From the NCBI GenBank assembly GCA_036362985.1, contig JAYGXS010000005.1:48204656-48268655 (forward strand): a stretch of 64,000 nucleotides of DNA, in the 5' to 3' direction. The stretch's first letter is position 1. Each line of letters opens with the position of its first letter. A model generated the notes under the pieces. It ran no database searches. It saw nothing but the letters and a program-made list of their open reading frames with translations, and was not told where the DNA came from. The position numbers were made by a program, and so were the translations under genes. Positions 9,636 through 22,529 of this stretch are shown here, piece after piece. This DNA comes from Ligula intestinalis. Its lineage: Eukaryota > Platyhelminthes > Cestoda > Diphyllobothriidea > Diphyllobothriidae.

Positions 9636-10670
9636 ACAGTACATATGACGAGTTCCGCAAAAAACATTCCGCAATTTAAAAAATACCGGTAATCACTCGC
9701 AAACCACTCGCAAACATTTAGTAGGGTTGCAATATTGTTTATCATGACCTCCAGTTTCTATTATATCCAGTTACGCTAGCATGCCGAATCTGTGATGACC
9801 TTCTTCCTGACCGATGCAAAAAAGATGTTTCTGTAAAAAATGGCTACTTAAATGGTATGCATTTTTATCATTAATTTTGACTGCTTTTATAAATTCAAAC
9901 ATATTTTATGTAAAGCTTGCACGAAAACATCCTCTCTTGTTTGATAGCAAATTACGCCTTCCTTAAACTTTACTCTTAAATGAAGCCTTATCCTTGGTTT
10001 AAAAATATTCATAATTTTGAGTTTTTTTACGACTGTGCGCTGTTCATTCATAATAAATCGTATCCTTCAATTGATTAATGCTGCCCTTGATCAATGTCAA
10101 TTGCGAAATTTTATGAGAGCTATGCAACCACTTCCTCAAACCGAAGGCAAGAACGTGCTTTTCCTTAACCAGGATGAACACAGCATCCAGGTTGAAAAAC
10201 TTGAATTCAGTTCTAGCAGTCGGTAGGATTGAAAACCATTCGGCAACTTAGAACCGTTCTTAAAACCAAAGTAAACCCTTCCTTTAAGAAAAAAATTTAA
10301 GGAAGGCGCAACATGCTATCAAATACTTACAAGAGAGCATTTTTTCGTGCTTGCTTTCCATAAAATATAATTGGATTTATAAAGGCAGTCAAAATCAATG
10401 ATAAAATGCATGCTATTTAAGAAGCCGCATTTTCCAGATAAGCTACGTGAGTGTGCTCTCCGTTTGTTGGTAAAATATCATTGTTAGAATCAACTTTTCC
10501 GCAGCGGTCAGAAAGAAGCTCATCAGAGAGTCAGAATTTTAATGTGACTGAAAATAATTGAAATTGGACAGCATGCTAAATAATATTGCAATCCTAATCA
10601 ATGCTGTTTTGCGAATCATTACCGGTCTTTTTCAAATTGTGGAATACTTCCTGCAGCACGCACTATAGTG
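9636..10670. repeat. ~1-kb fold-back repeat
   Basis: Left arm 9636-9990 is the inverse of right arm 10275-10670. Anchors are TTCCGCAATTTAAAAAATAC with GTCTTTTTCAAATTGTGGAA, GTTGCAATATTG with AATATTGCAATCC, and CCTTCCTTAAA with TTTAAGGAAGG. The right arm has a ~60-bp extra segment. Parts of the arms (GGTCAGAAAGAAG.. and ..TTTATAAAGGCAG) recur in the tandem duplication at 61680-63650. No protein and no target duplication were seen. Confidence 0.7.
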
Positions 10671-13503
10671 TATGTTAAAATTTGTGGGATGGACAGGTCG
10701 GTAAGGTCTACTGTGGGCGCAGTGGACGTTCATTGTCCGCCCATCTCCCCTTCCCCTAGTTTCTTTGACCCTTCCGATAATTGGTATTCTCGATTGTCCC
10801 AGGTCTTGATGAGTGAACAGTCTAGGTCTACAGTCACAACGGCGTCACAGTGGAAAATTTGTCCCATTTGCTCGGCACGGATTACCAATTCCAACTTTGG
10901 GTCCAATCTTCAAACGACCAACTGATACTATTTTTTTCGCGTTTGTGGCCGAGGGCTGAATTCTCCGATTTAATTTCACTTCAAATAGCTATAAAAAAGT
11001 AAACAGACAACGGTTCCTAGAGAAGTATAGGTTCCTTTGGCCACATTCTCTGACCACAGATTGTTAAGTCAGATCTGTAACTAAGTCCATCTCTAATTGT
11101 TGCAAGGGCTCTAGCTAAGGCCAACATAGAAAGAATGCTCTACTATGATTTCGATTGACTGCATTTCATATTGTGCTTCCGTTATGGTACTCAGTGCCCC
11201 GTAAAGAATGCTCGTAGATAATTTGTGTATCTGAAGAGCTCCCACAGGAACTTTATCTTATGCCACGTAACAAACAACGTGCTTGTTTGGCGCAATCACT
11301 AGTCAAAACTTCGTACCTCGAATAAACCTCTCCTGACAAATTCTCCTTATTTTTCCGACGTGTCCTCCAGGAATCGCAATTATGTTACAATTGAAGAGTA
11401 AACAAACGTTGTCCCGAAGGAACTTTCCCAAATTATTGGATGACAGAAGATACATACAGAGATGCAAACTGCCCTCAATCTAAGTGGTTCGCTTCGGTTA
11501 TTCGTTACGTTTGCTATGAATTTTATTTGAAAGCAGAATGCGATGGCATTTAGAATGCCCAAATATGACGAACTACTCACTACAAAGACCGCTAAATCAA
11601 CACGTTTTGGCTGGTTTCTTCAACGGGGCTGACTTTTAATGGATTTACTGAACTTAGTAGACGGTGATTGAGATCTCACGCCCAAAAATGGTTTTCCAAA
11701 GGCAGCACCTGTCCACACAGACTCAATCCAGATCTTTGACGGCACTGATTTCTAGTGTACCTAGTCACAACCTCCACCTAGAAATGAATAGAGTTGGTTG
11801 AATTGTTCGCAATCTTTAACACTACCCAACCGATATTTTGGCATTGACCTATGATCAAAGCACTCTCAACGGCTACCGATGTTGTCAAAAAACGTTAGGT
11901 TGACGCGAATAAATTCCCCTCCATCAGTCGGCGTATGCACGCAACTCCGTGCTCGCTATCGTAGGCGTAGTATCCGCAGTTTTCTGTCGCTTTTTTCTAT
12001 TCCATACTGCTTGGGATCTTCCAGGTGACGAACTCTACGGAGCTACTTGGAGTACGCAGTCTTACCTTGGCTAAATAGACGGCATGCCTATAATTTTTTA
12101 ACATAATCGCCTAAATCGTTTAGATGTTGGAGAAGCGCCTAAGAGCCCATCAAAACGACCAACCGGAGATGGAGCTCATGAAACAAGGCTCCGTGCATTT
12201 TATGCGTTGTGAAGTTGTTAGCTAACCACCATTGCTATCGCACTATCCCCACAACAGACTCTTTATTTTTTGGACCTTCGGGATAATACAACTTAATAGA
12301 GCGAAATCGGCATGATTTACATTTTTTGTTACACAGTGAAGTCTTCGACGTAAGGCAAAAGTTTCTGAGATAACTAGCATGCTGTAGGCGAGTCCGCAGT
12401 CAGAAAATACGGTTTCTTTGAGGGCTAAGCCGCCAGTGGGTATATTGGTGTCTCTTGTTCTGAAAACAGGGGCAAAAGGGGGAAATTTGCTGCATGTATT
12501 TTCGGAGTTTACGGAAGTGCGTCATAACCACCTTGCTTGATGTAGAGCACTTGTCATCATTTGGACCAAATCACGAGGTCACAACGTTGTCCGTACGCTT
12601 TGTGGAAGCTCATGGTTTCCTAACGATAAACTGCGCTCTACGAAACAGCAACAGAACAATTCCCATCAAAAGCTAAGATGACAACTTTTGTTGGATTTTA
12701 ATCCTTCCAGATCCTCCTATTTCACCTTTGCTAGGTAGTTTGGTTTGTCACGTGACATCAGCAGCAAACAAATCGATGTCAAAGTAATATTTTAGTCTCT
12801 TTAGGAGTACTGGTCGGTTGCAGTGTTGCTTTGTCAACCGAAATAAAAGTGCATCCCCACAGAAGAACTTTAGTCTGGGCTGCTTCAGTTAGAGGTTGAG
12901 CAGTAAAAGTTTGCTCAGCGCCAGAAGCTTCAGCCTTTCAAAGTGCTCCTCTTATCCGTGCCACCAGCAATACGTTTCTGGCCCTTGCGTTTTTTTCGTT
13001 CAAAGGTCGTTATAATGTGTTTTTTTTAAATATTTCGGTGCTCGTAGCTTCCTCTCGTTACAGGCATGCGGCAAAAGCATATTCACACCGCAGTCTTTGC
13101 ACAAATACACACAAAGAGAGCTAAAATTGATTGCATTACCAAGTTCGTATTTTTAAATACGTTTATTCGGCATTTGTTGATGGTGTTGGAACGTCGTTTG
13201 CTGCAGTCATTCCGTATTGCCTTGGTCATGGCAGGCCTTCTGTGCAGTCGAAAGTGGCTAGCCAACCTCAAACCAGATGGAACGTGTGACCCGAATGCCT
13301 TTTGTCAGCCTTGTGCACGTCAGCAGCTAATTGAGAATGTCCTACGGTCGGCATGTGCATGGAATAGGTAATGAGAGAGGGAGGTCGATGCTGCGTAATC
13401 CATCCTCACGGCACACAGGCGTATACTTTATTATAATAAATATGAAGCATCTTTTCCCTGGTGCAAATTTGAACATCGTTTAAACAGCAACATTTATTGC
13501 ATC
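10671..13503. other. no supported feature
   Basis: Intronic. Short open frames only. A 101-codon frame at 13066-13371 has no recognisable domain and no splice-site support. Confidence 0.5.
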
Positions 13504-13876
13504 CACTAATTTCCTCTCGTTGCATAAAGCGAAATTGAATTCACGCAGAAAAATCGATACAAACACCAAGTTAACAGGAAATGACCAAGAGGCAATCAAT
13601 AACGTAGGAAAGTTAAAACAATGTGGGCAGAAAAACTGGGGAAAAACGTCGAAGGCAGAAAATATGAAAACAGGGAGCTCGTGTTACTGCATTCCCCTTC
13701 CCAACCCTTTTGCCTAAGGTGTTTTTTTTTCTCGTTTTTGCTGCCCACAGTGTTTTAAGTTTTATACGTTTTGATTGCCTCTTGGTCATTTCCTGTGACC
13801 TAGTTGTATTTATGAATACAATTTTGCATTTTACCTTACGCTATTCACTTTATGCAACGAGAGAAAGCAACTAATG
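13504..13876. repeat. fold-back repeat, ~145-bp arms
   Basis: 13504-13648 is the inverse of 13730-13876. Anchors are CTCTCGTTGCATAAAG with CTTTATGCAACGAGAG, AGGAAATGACCAAGAGGCAA with TTGCCTCTTGGTCATTTCCT, and TGTGGGCAG with CTGCCCACA. The spacer is about 80 bp. It looks like a MITE, but its ends are not flanked by a duplication I can see. Confidence 0.75.
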
Positions 13877-15451
13877 AACACTCTTGAAAATAAAGGATCC
13901 AATAAATTTTCCTGTTGGCGCGATCTTAAAATATAAGAAAATAAGAAAAAATGCTGCGCTTGAACTTATTCCGAAACACCAAGAGTAGAAACTGGGTATA
14001 TTGCAAACTGATTATTTTAACGTAATTGAAAGACTAGGAGACAGGCTGCAATGGGTCCTTCATAAGGTGACCCTTCTAACACTCACACGTGTATGAACGC
14101 CGGGCTACCCTAGTTGTGTCTGGCATATGTAGAGGGCTATTTATTTCTGTCAGTATCTCCACCTGGGACCACTTCAGGAAGATTTCACACCATTTCTACC
14201 AAGTCAGAGTAGGTGAGGAAGAAGTGAGTTCCGTAAATGGTCCATGAATGGACCTTGTTATATGTTGCATTTCGGTCGTCGGCTTTGACGAGGTCCACCA
14301 TGCGCATCACAGCATGGTGGTGGCATATTGAACCCTCGCAGTCATTTGGATCTTAAGACCATCCGCTGACGCATGGCGTCTTTGGTCTACAAGGCCTGCG
14401 CGACCACTGCCGCCTTGAATCAGGCCTCACCGTCCCCGTGCGTCTACGCCAGCCTTCGCCCATCTCAAGGTCGCGCCACGACCTTCATACTAGACATTAG
14501 TCGCGTGATTGGTTGCCGTAACAGAGCTCGCGCCGGCGATTCCTGACGCTCTCGTCAATCCGCAGTTGACGCCTTCGCAGCTGGACTGCAGTCATCCAAA
14601 GGGTCAAAGCTCTTTCCATTATTTCTCCGTTCCTCTGCATACAGGATAAACTATAAACTATAAACTATACAGAATAAGCTATAAACTCTCTATACAGAAT
14701 AAACAGAATAAACTTTTCCTTATATTCTGGCCTTTCCAATACATCTCTCTTTAGGAACCATGGTCTAAAGATCGCCGTTGCTAGGTTTTAATTTACTTGA
14801 TCCCCTGCGATAGTGATGCAGCGATTGTGACGGGTAACAGTCAGAATAGAATTGCACTGAATCTACCATTCTCTCTGTTCTACTCGCCATCTGGGCCCGG
14901 TTCAGGGCTGAATCAAGGAGACCGGAGTTGATAGATGGCGCAGGGGGTTGCTGCGGCGTGAGCCGAACCCCACCTATGCCACCACGCCTCCCATGTCTGG
15001 GCATTTGTTATGGCAACGTAACCCCAATAACGTATGCCGTACCCTGAGCTGACTCCCCTGTTGGTCGTATAGGAAGCTCTGGCTATGCTTAACATTTATG
15101 AAGCTCCAATTACTGGAAACGTAAGAGAAAAGAAAGCTTTTCGTTGGCGACGTCAAACATTTAGCATGCTTCTTCTGATGAACGCTATCTTCTAACGCAA
15201 AATGTACTCCACAAAATGTTGACCCTTTTGTTTTGAGCAGAAGTGAATTGGATTGTAGTCAATGAAATCTGCAATCAAAAAGTATAAATGCACGGTTTAT
15301 AAGGGGCTTTCGTTCATTGGACATAACTTCCTTCACTATAACGCAATTGGACGTAGACATTGCATATTTACTCAGCCACAACATTCCAGGAGCTTGCAAA
15401 TATTATTATAAGTACTTGAAGTAACCGCTGGTAGCCGCAGGTAGCCACCAG
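13877..15451. other. intronic stretch with GC-rich patch and short tandem repeat
   Basis: 14250-14620 is noticeably GC-rich and CpG-rich against its surroundings and may be part of an old retroelement, but no motif identifies it. 14646-14713 holds repeated ACTATAAA and ACAGAATAA units. Nothing else is supported. Confidence 0.45.
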
Positions 15452-15985
15452 GGCAAAAGTAGTTTATAAGCCCCACTAATATACACCTAATCCCAGCATT
15501 TTGTCCTGCGAAAACGATGGTTATAGAGTTTTGTGGGGTGGGGAAATAGGATTGGCAGGGGAGGAAAATTTTAGAGGTAAGCATACTGTGAAAAAAATGC
15601 AGTCAAAGTTGCTGCCCGCGGCCACTAAGAGTAATTTGTGCCGTTTGTGAATTGGAGGTATGCGCGGCGCTTCGCGCCGCAGACTATACTAATCTAACTT
15701 CAGAATGGTAAATTGGACCTCAGGTGAGTTGAAGTAGACGACCTGCAATTTGATAATCGGGTTTTTCCGCAATAAGTTAAATGGTAATACAGGTTAGGAA
15801 AACCTTCAGATATAAATCAACAACACTTCTAAATACAATACAATTTAATGCATTTAACATTTATTACAGTATATTCCGTTGCTTGTCCTAGTTTCCTGCC
15901 CATAAAACCCGAGAAACACCGTTTTATTAGGAAAACTTGCAAGTTGTTGGGATTAATGAGTGGGGCTACATAACCTACTGTTGCC
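15452..15985. mobile_element. hAT-like MITE with 8-bp target duplication
   Basis: Terminal inverted repeats begin GGCAAAAGTAG (15452) and GGCAACAGTAG (reverse complement, ending 15985) and continue for about 90 bp with mismatches (GCCCCACT.., CGAAAACGATGG). GCCACCAG stands directly outside both ends (15444-15451 and 15986-15993), an 8-bp duplication as made by hAT elements. There is no transposase. Related copies are at 24109-24332 and 27683-28379. Confidence 0.75.
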
Positions 15986-17560
15986 GCCACCAGTAACTTT
16001 TGGTAATCTAATGAAACCGAATGGAACTGGGAAAAAACGCTGTTGATAGGAAACAGTATTCTCAGAAATAAACTGATGCATTCCTACGCGGATTATAAAG
16101 AATAACGGCAGGTTTCCTAAGAAATGCCGTATCTCCCCTACAGGGGGAAGAAGACGAAGTAAAAACAAATATGCGTCTCAAACGCCAAACTGCCTATAAA
16201 ATACGATTTGGATGGCCAGCAATCAGTCTCATCTATTATAAGTTTTCAAAACTGATTGAACTGCTAATTGCATAAAGTTTCAGCCCAGAAGGTAAAAGCA
16301 TGCAACGAAATTTGCCACAGAATACAAACCCTGGTTGTGTCAGTTAATGCAGCCAGTTTTTTATCATAGTACCCACCAGTTTGTCCAACTTATACCAATT
16401 CAGAAAAGGAAACTGAGAGACCCATATTGTAGAAAACAAAGTCCTTCTCTCTCATGAGCTTTTTTGAGTAATTTCTCAAACTTTTAGGAACTAGCATCTT
16501 CGACCACCGAAGAAATGAAAAAAACGTTGCCAAAAGCTTTAAGGCATTGGTAAATAGTTTAGTTTCTTCTGAACAAAAGTGTATTTCGTATCGTCTTATC
16601 CAAACTTTGGAACCACGTTTTAAGCCTAAAAATTTCCAGAGCGATTTCAGTTTTTTGTGTCCTGGAGTTCCAATTTACGGCTCTGCAGCAAATCAGCGTA
16701 ATTGCAGATCGTCAAAAAAAGGGGTTGTTGAAATATTCAACCTGGGATCGGATCGCGCCCGATTGAACATGGCTATCATGCTAGAAACAGTCACCGAAAT
16801 CTTCACGGTCTTTCTCGGTTTACCATCTCTGACTGTTATTGAGCTTGCTTAGCAGTATAAATGAGTGTTATAGGTTACACTTTGACCTGCCAACTCGATC
16901 TGTTTTGTGGATTCCGGGTTAAACGTTGGCTTTACATGACTGTGGAATCAAGCCTCCATATTACGACCTTTAAGGTCGAACGTATCTTACTGGCGTATAT
17001 TCGTCTAAACACTGTCTTGATTCTTTCCGATATTTTTTGTATGTTCTATTCACCTCTTTTTCGCTTTCTTATATTTAAGGGTCTATTTTTTCTACCTTAC
17101 CACATTCCCGAAAGTAACTATCTCGTTATTCTTACATACAATGCCTTTTTACGAGCTTCTAAGGCAGTGGCTTAGATGGTGTACGAGAAACTTACCACTA
17201 ATGTATGACGGTGAGCTGGTGACTGCGTTTCAGGAAGGTTAATTTATTCGGCTAATTATGAAGCCCAAATCAAGCCCCGAATCTGCGTCTGAGTTTTCCA
17301 TAAAAAAACTTTCTCTGTCATTAACTGGGTAAAGCAGTATATAATTTTCTTTATCAAACTTCCCAGTTCTTAGAAATAATAACAAAACTAGTTAATCTCG
17401 CGTTTTGCAGCATATTTGTCCCCAACAATCTATCACAGTCGAAATTTTAGGCCAGTTTAATCACACTGGGAGAAAATTTAAGGTGCAATGCCAGCCTTTT
17501 TCGCGGAGAAGTTTTGTGAAAACCAAATTGCTGTCAACAGAATAAAAAATTGATTTACTC
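15986..17560. other. no supported feature
   Basis: AT-rich intronic sequence. The frames at 16547-16852 and 16861-17175 have no family resemblance. Confidence 0.5.
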
Positions 17561-19240
17561 TAAAAAGGGGGTAGTGACAGGGTAATTGGGAGAGGCAGGG
17601 GGGAAAGAACGCGTGGAAAATGCTGGCAGTTCTGCGGCCGTTGGCCATGCTAGGCTTGGGTCCTGAAGAAAGTTCTTCAGCGCGCACAACACCGGCTTCA
17701 TCAGGCGAATGGCAGTGGCCTCCGCTGTTGCCAGCAGCCGTTGATCCAGGGACTTCGGGAAATCTGGGGAGACCTTGTATATCACCTAAAAGGCTTCGTT
17801 CGCGTCAAAACGTTGTCTAGAGTCTACCATATGAGCAAGAATGGAACTGTTGATGTTCCTGACTTCGCCTTTGTTAAGCCATGCTGGCAGATGCTCCTGT
17901 ATCCTCTTGGATAAGCGCCGGCTCGTGTGACCTATGTAACCTGCTCCACAGGAACAAGCAAATGAGTAGATGCACATGGAAGTGGTCTGGGCTGGCAGCT
18001 TATCTTTACCTTCGCCGTGTAGGACCGGGTTAGTTGAGAATAACACCCGAACTTTCGCCGCTGGGAAGGTTGGTGATATGGCTTGGTTAAGGCGTCGGCT
18101 TAAAAGTTCACTTGCTGCGTCCCCTTGAAAGGGGACTTTGATAAAAAGGGTCTTCTTTTCCACGGTGGGTGTTAAGGGTTTGCGTTCTCTCTCCATCATG
18201 TTCTTCTGAATAAACTTGTCAGGGTACCCATTCTCTCGAAGCAGGTCCTGGATCTTCGTGAGCTCTCTTTCGATAGTATCGTCCGAGCAGATTTTGCTAG
18301 CCCTTTGCGTTAAGCAGCGGACTAGATTACGCTTCTGCTGGTTGGGTACGAAACTGTGAAAATTCGTGTACTGTCTTGACCAGGTTTTCTTTCTATAAAC
18401 GCTCCTTTGGAGGCTACCATCAGGTCGTCTGCTTAGGAGAACGTCCAAGAACGGAAGCGAACCTGCCGTTTACATCTCCAATGTGAACTTAATGGAGGGG
18501 TGTGCTTGGTTGACAGTATTTAGAAGCGAGTCTATATTGGTGTCTGCTGGGGCGATAGCAAAGATATGATCGACATAGCGACCGTAGGGCTTAAATTCAT
18601 GAATCTGGTCGCTAAGTTGAAACTTCTCCAGCTTGCCCATGAAGATATTTGCTAGAAGAGGCCCAAGGGGGGAGCCCATGGCGACGCCGTCTATCTGTCG
18701 ATATAGTTTGTTATCAAAAAGGAACTGCACATTTAATGTGCATTTTAGTAGAAGTTCCTTCAGGGCTTTTATTGGAATTCCTACTTCTGCCTGATTCGTC
18801 AATAGGAAGTCGCAGATGTAATCTACTGTTTCCACGACCGGGACGTTCGTAAATAGCGACGAGACGTCGAAGGAGAGCATCATCATGCCATTTAGGTTTA
18901 TGTCCCTGATGTCGTCAATAAATGTGAACGTGTCTTGATAGCCCCGTGGTGCTAGTTTCTGCTGCAGCGGTTTGAGTTTATCCGCTAAACACTTGGCTAT
19001 CGTATGGTAGGGCGAGTTACGCATGTCCAAGATCAGACGAACTGGCAGGCCATCCTTGTGGATTTTTGGGAGGCCATACAGGCGAGGGATATGCATACCT
19101 ACTGGCCGGAGATGTTCGAGGTCACGGTCACTTATGAAACCTGCCTTTTGGAGTCTTCTTAGGCAGTTAGTCAAGTGTGCCTCTACTTGATCCGTGCGAT
19201 CCTTCTCTTTGTCTACTTTCTTAAACTTCGTCTGGTCTGG
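17555..19240 (-). pseudogene. Penelope-like element: reverse transcriptase plus GIY-YIG endonuclease
   Basis: The best preserved PLE copy. One minus-strand frame runs through with two nonsense codons, a TAA near 18467 and a TAG near 17783. It reads in order: linker QVEAHLTNCLRRLQKAG, RT fingers RLYGLPKIHKDGLPVRLILD, motif A MLSFDVSSLFTNVP, AMGSPLGPLLANIFM, an active-site motif YGRYVDH in place of YVDD, LPFLDVLLSRRPDGS, and the endonuclease CSCGAGYIGHTSRRLSKRIQ. A tail QRLLATAEATAIRL follows after the second stop. The conserved N-terminus is cut off at about 19240, where an inverted copy of the 3' flank begins. The protein would act in target-primed reverse transcription. The lost aspartate and the stops make this copy inactive. 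It sits in the intron 3937-22852, in the gene's own orientation. Confidence 0.9.
17560..17620 (+). repeat. PLE inverted flank, left copy
   Basis: AAAAAGGGGGTAGTGACAGG, GTAATTGGGAGAGG and GGAAAGAACGCGTGGA are repeated in reverse at 19243-19305, so the PLE body is bracketed by a ~58-bp inverted repeat. Here it lies inside the end of the frame just past the endonuclease. Confidence 0.75.
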
Positions 19241-19242
19241 TC

Positions 19243-19305
19243 CACGCGTTCTTTCCTCCCCTCTCCTAATTACCCTGTCACTACCCCTTTTTATCAACCC
19301 AAACC
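19243..19305 (-). repeat. PLE inverted flank, right copy
   Basis: Inverse of 17560-17620 (TCCACGCGTTCTTTCC.., AATTACCCTGTCACTACCCC). It abuts the truncated 5' end of the reverse transcriptase, as expected if part of the 3' terminal repeat is present in inverted orientation at the 5' end. Confidence 0.75.
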
Positions 19306-19990
19306 CCAAGCCCCCATTCCCAAGACTAAGTTGATTAGAACGATAATTAATTGATTGCTTGTCACCCTGTACCTTCCCCTTCCATATAAATGTAATGGCC
19401 CGAAGAGAATTTATCGAAAGTATACGTATGCTCGCCAACTGTCCTTCTGAATTATCGAATGGGGATTTTCGCAACGCTACTCTAAAATAATCGTTTTTAT
19501 ATAATAGAATACTAACAGCTGAGGTTTTTGCTAATTAACAGGGGCTATTATACACTTCGAAAATTCGTTCTGTACGTAGGGATATACTCTCAAACGACTA
19601 TAAAGACGGACGAAAAACTTTTGTCTTTTTAAAGTCTACTTTGAAGATGTCTCTGTATGTAATAAAAGACGCTTTCGAAGAGCAGATAAATGTTTGAAGA
19701 TTAGAATACTATCCGCCGAAGCAGAATTATACTAGGCGAAAATCAAAAAGTTCCTTAACGTAATCAGTGAGATGGAAGGCCATGAATTGCGGCATAAATT
19801 AAAGAAACACTGAGTGCCAAAATGGGACATGGATGAAGAAGTTCGCTTTGCCGAGTAAAAGCTTAATTTACAATTAAGTGGTGCACATGTCAAGTAAACA
19901 GCTGGATTTGTGTAGCCGTGTGCATCACGTCTACCGTGTACTTAATGAATATGTCAAGGGGAGCATCATTCATTTCTTGTACATAAAACG
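19306..19990. other. no supported feature
   Basis: Spacer between two PLE copies of opposite strand. The open frame leading into the left PLE (to 19474) is not PLE-like here. Confidence 0.5.
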
Positions 19991-19994
19991 GACA

Positions 19995-21400
19995 TCCTGA
20001 AACGACCATCAGTTCAGCCGGACAATTCATACAAAAGCTACAGGGTATTCAACTAACACCGGACAAAGTGATGGTATCTTTCGATGTGACATCACTTTTC
20101 ACCTTGATGCCGCAACATCTTGCGGATGAAACCATCCAAACCCTGCTAGAAAAGGAGTATGACAAGATGGGCACGAAGCTCCTGAAACACTGCTTGAGTA
20201 CCTTTTTCAACTTCAGTGAAACAGTGCATGAACAAATAAAACGTACACCAATGGGGTCACCATTATTTGGCCTCATTGCCGAAGCAGTACTACAACGAGT
20301 GGAGGTACTGGCTTTCGAACACTATCGAACACAATTGTGGGTTCCGTATGTTGATGAGACGTTTGTTGTCAGTCATTGAGATAAAATTGGGGATTTCATA
20401 GAGAATCTGAACTCAATTTTCCCCGACATCCAGTTTACGATGGCGGAAGAAAAAGACTGCCAGTTGCCTTTCGTTGACTCGCTGGTGTGCAGAAAAGATG
20501 GTGGGGAACTCAAAACAACAGTTTACAGAAAGGCGACGAATACTTCTCGCATTCTGAGTAACCTCAACAACCATCGCGTCTCGCACAAACGAAGCTGCAT
20601 ATGAACGCCCTATCGTCGTGTAGAAACTCACTGCAGGGAATCAGCCAACAAGAAGGCAAAGGTCCAGTATCTGAAGAAACTTTTCATAATGAATGGCTAT
20701 CCTGGCACCTTCGTCGAAGAATGAAGGCGAGGAGCCAAACGAAGAAAAACCACGGTGACAGCCCGAACCGACACGCTGGAGAGCAATACCATATATTGCT
20801 GGTGTTTCTAAAGAATTCGCTCGACTGCTTAGCGAAATAAGGTTAGGCGTTTCATCACAGACCGGAAGCATTAATCTGCAGGCAACTTATGCGGCCCAAG
20901 GACCAAGTACCCGTTAACCAAAGGTCCGGTGTCCTTTCTGCATTGACTGTCTTTGTGCGCAAGCCAATTATGTCAGTCAAACCGGCAAACGGGTTCTCAC
21001 GTGAATGCACCAGCATAAACTTGCCGTGTGACGGAAGGATAAGCTTTCCCTGGTGGCAGCTTACGCACCCACGCTAGAGCACAGCTTAGAATTCGAAGGC
21101 GTGCGAATACTGGGTCGGTCAGACGACCGAACTTCACGCCTGCTGCAGGAAGCATGGCATTCACGCGTGGACTCAATTAATAGGCATATCGAGCTTCCTG
21201 ATGCCTACTTTGTGTTACGTGAGCAGACCGAGGGCAGAGCTCAAGGGCAGAGGTCAATTCCGGTAGATCCGAGTTAAATACACTTTGAGCTGTACGTTTT
21301 TTCATTCCTGGGCAATTAGCTCGTGGGAGGGTTCGAAACGTCGGACAAATAAACCCCTGGTCCCAGAGAACGTCTTACGTTCTTCTAAGATTAATTTGTA
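19995..21400 (+). pseudogene. Penelope-like element, second subfamily, decayed
   Basis: Plus-strand remains in several frames. The RT begins near 20005 with LTPDKVMVSFDVTSLFTLMP and continues to RTPMGSPLFGLIAEAVLQR and WVPYVDETFVV (YVDD changed to YVDE, 20347-20358). Then come a stop, and FPDIQFTMAEEKDCQLPFVD with KTTVYRKATNTSRILSNL. After further frameshifts come MRPKDQVPVNQRSGVL, a GIY-YIG remnant NYVSQTGKRVLT and the C-terminal DDRTSRLLQEAWHSRVDSIN (21053-21277). The tail at 21278-21400 carries GTTCGAAACGTCGGACAAAT and GGTCCCAGAGAACG and is the source family of the fragment at 7544-7677. The 5' end of the RT is missing. Confidence 0.85.
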
Positions 21401-22529
21401 TTCCAGCAGATCGGATGCTCTACTAGGTGGGAGGCGGACTACATTTTGAAGGTGAGGTCATTTTTGTACAAACTTAGACAAAACACTTTATTTTTGGAGT
21501 TAACGTTAGTTTGTTAGTTAGTTCTTACACGGAATCTCTCGATAGACTTTACAATGACCTTATCTATTTCCCTCGTACTTTTACTAGTCTTACTAGATCC
21601 CACCGCGTTCATATTCAGCAAATATTTTCAGTCGAATTTAATGTCTTACGGAAGCCAATGACAATCGCGTTCTGTGTCCTGCAGTTTATAGAGGGTTTCC
21701 TATTGCAGTTACTTTTCTGCTCAAATGTGTACTTTAAGTTGTTTAGCGTAAGACAAAATGTTTGCCAATCATCTCCCGACTGAATTCTTCGCTGCAAAAA
21801 GCATTCCACTTAAGCGATCGAATAGGCTAGAAAATGACCATTGGTCTAGTTAAGCGAAGTCTAATTAAAACATACAACGGCCAATCGAACCAACGCACTC
21901 TTCTAGAGGTTATTTGAAGAAGGACTGAATATTTGCTTGTAAAATGTTCCCAAAATTTCGAAAAGAAAGCATTCTTTTATTTATATCCTCTCAGTGGCAT
22001 TAAATGTCAACGAGAATCGCAGCTACTTGTTGGATAGATATCAGGACATAGGTATGTGCATAGGATACGGGCTCCACGAAACTGGCTGACCTGACTCGGC
22101 CCTTGGTTGAGCATACCACACAGGTGTTGAGCCTCGTTTACGTCTGGTAAAACGGCGACGTCTGTGACGGATAGGATTGCTTGGAGGTAAATTACGATTA
22201 GAAACGGACAGGCGTTTTGGACTGACTGTGAGTTATCCTGCACTATTTTTTTGTTATCTTAGGGTCAATCCATTTTTGTATCAGGTTCGAAGCTAGATTT
22301 CTGACAAGATGCCACCGTACAGAAACGTTGAGACAATAATTTCTGTTCATAAGAAGTACCGCTAATACTTCAAATAATATATCATTCAAAGAGTCTAAAC
22401 ATGCGTGATCCTCTCGAGGACCGCTGATGCTGTTTTTTTTAATGTTGCATTTCTTCAGTCATCTTCAGATATAAAGCATGACTTTGTGCTTTACAGTAGT
22501 AAATACTTCCGATCGTAACTTACAGGACA
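21401..22529. other. no supported feature
   Basis: Intronic. Nothing recognisable. Confidence 0.5.

Noticed and set aside
13066..13371. 101-codon open frame ending ..CDPNAFCQPCARQQL..
   Set aside because: The cysteines suggested a small domain, but the spacing fits none I know, and a shadow frame covers the same bases on the other strand.
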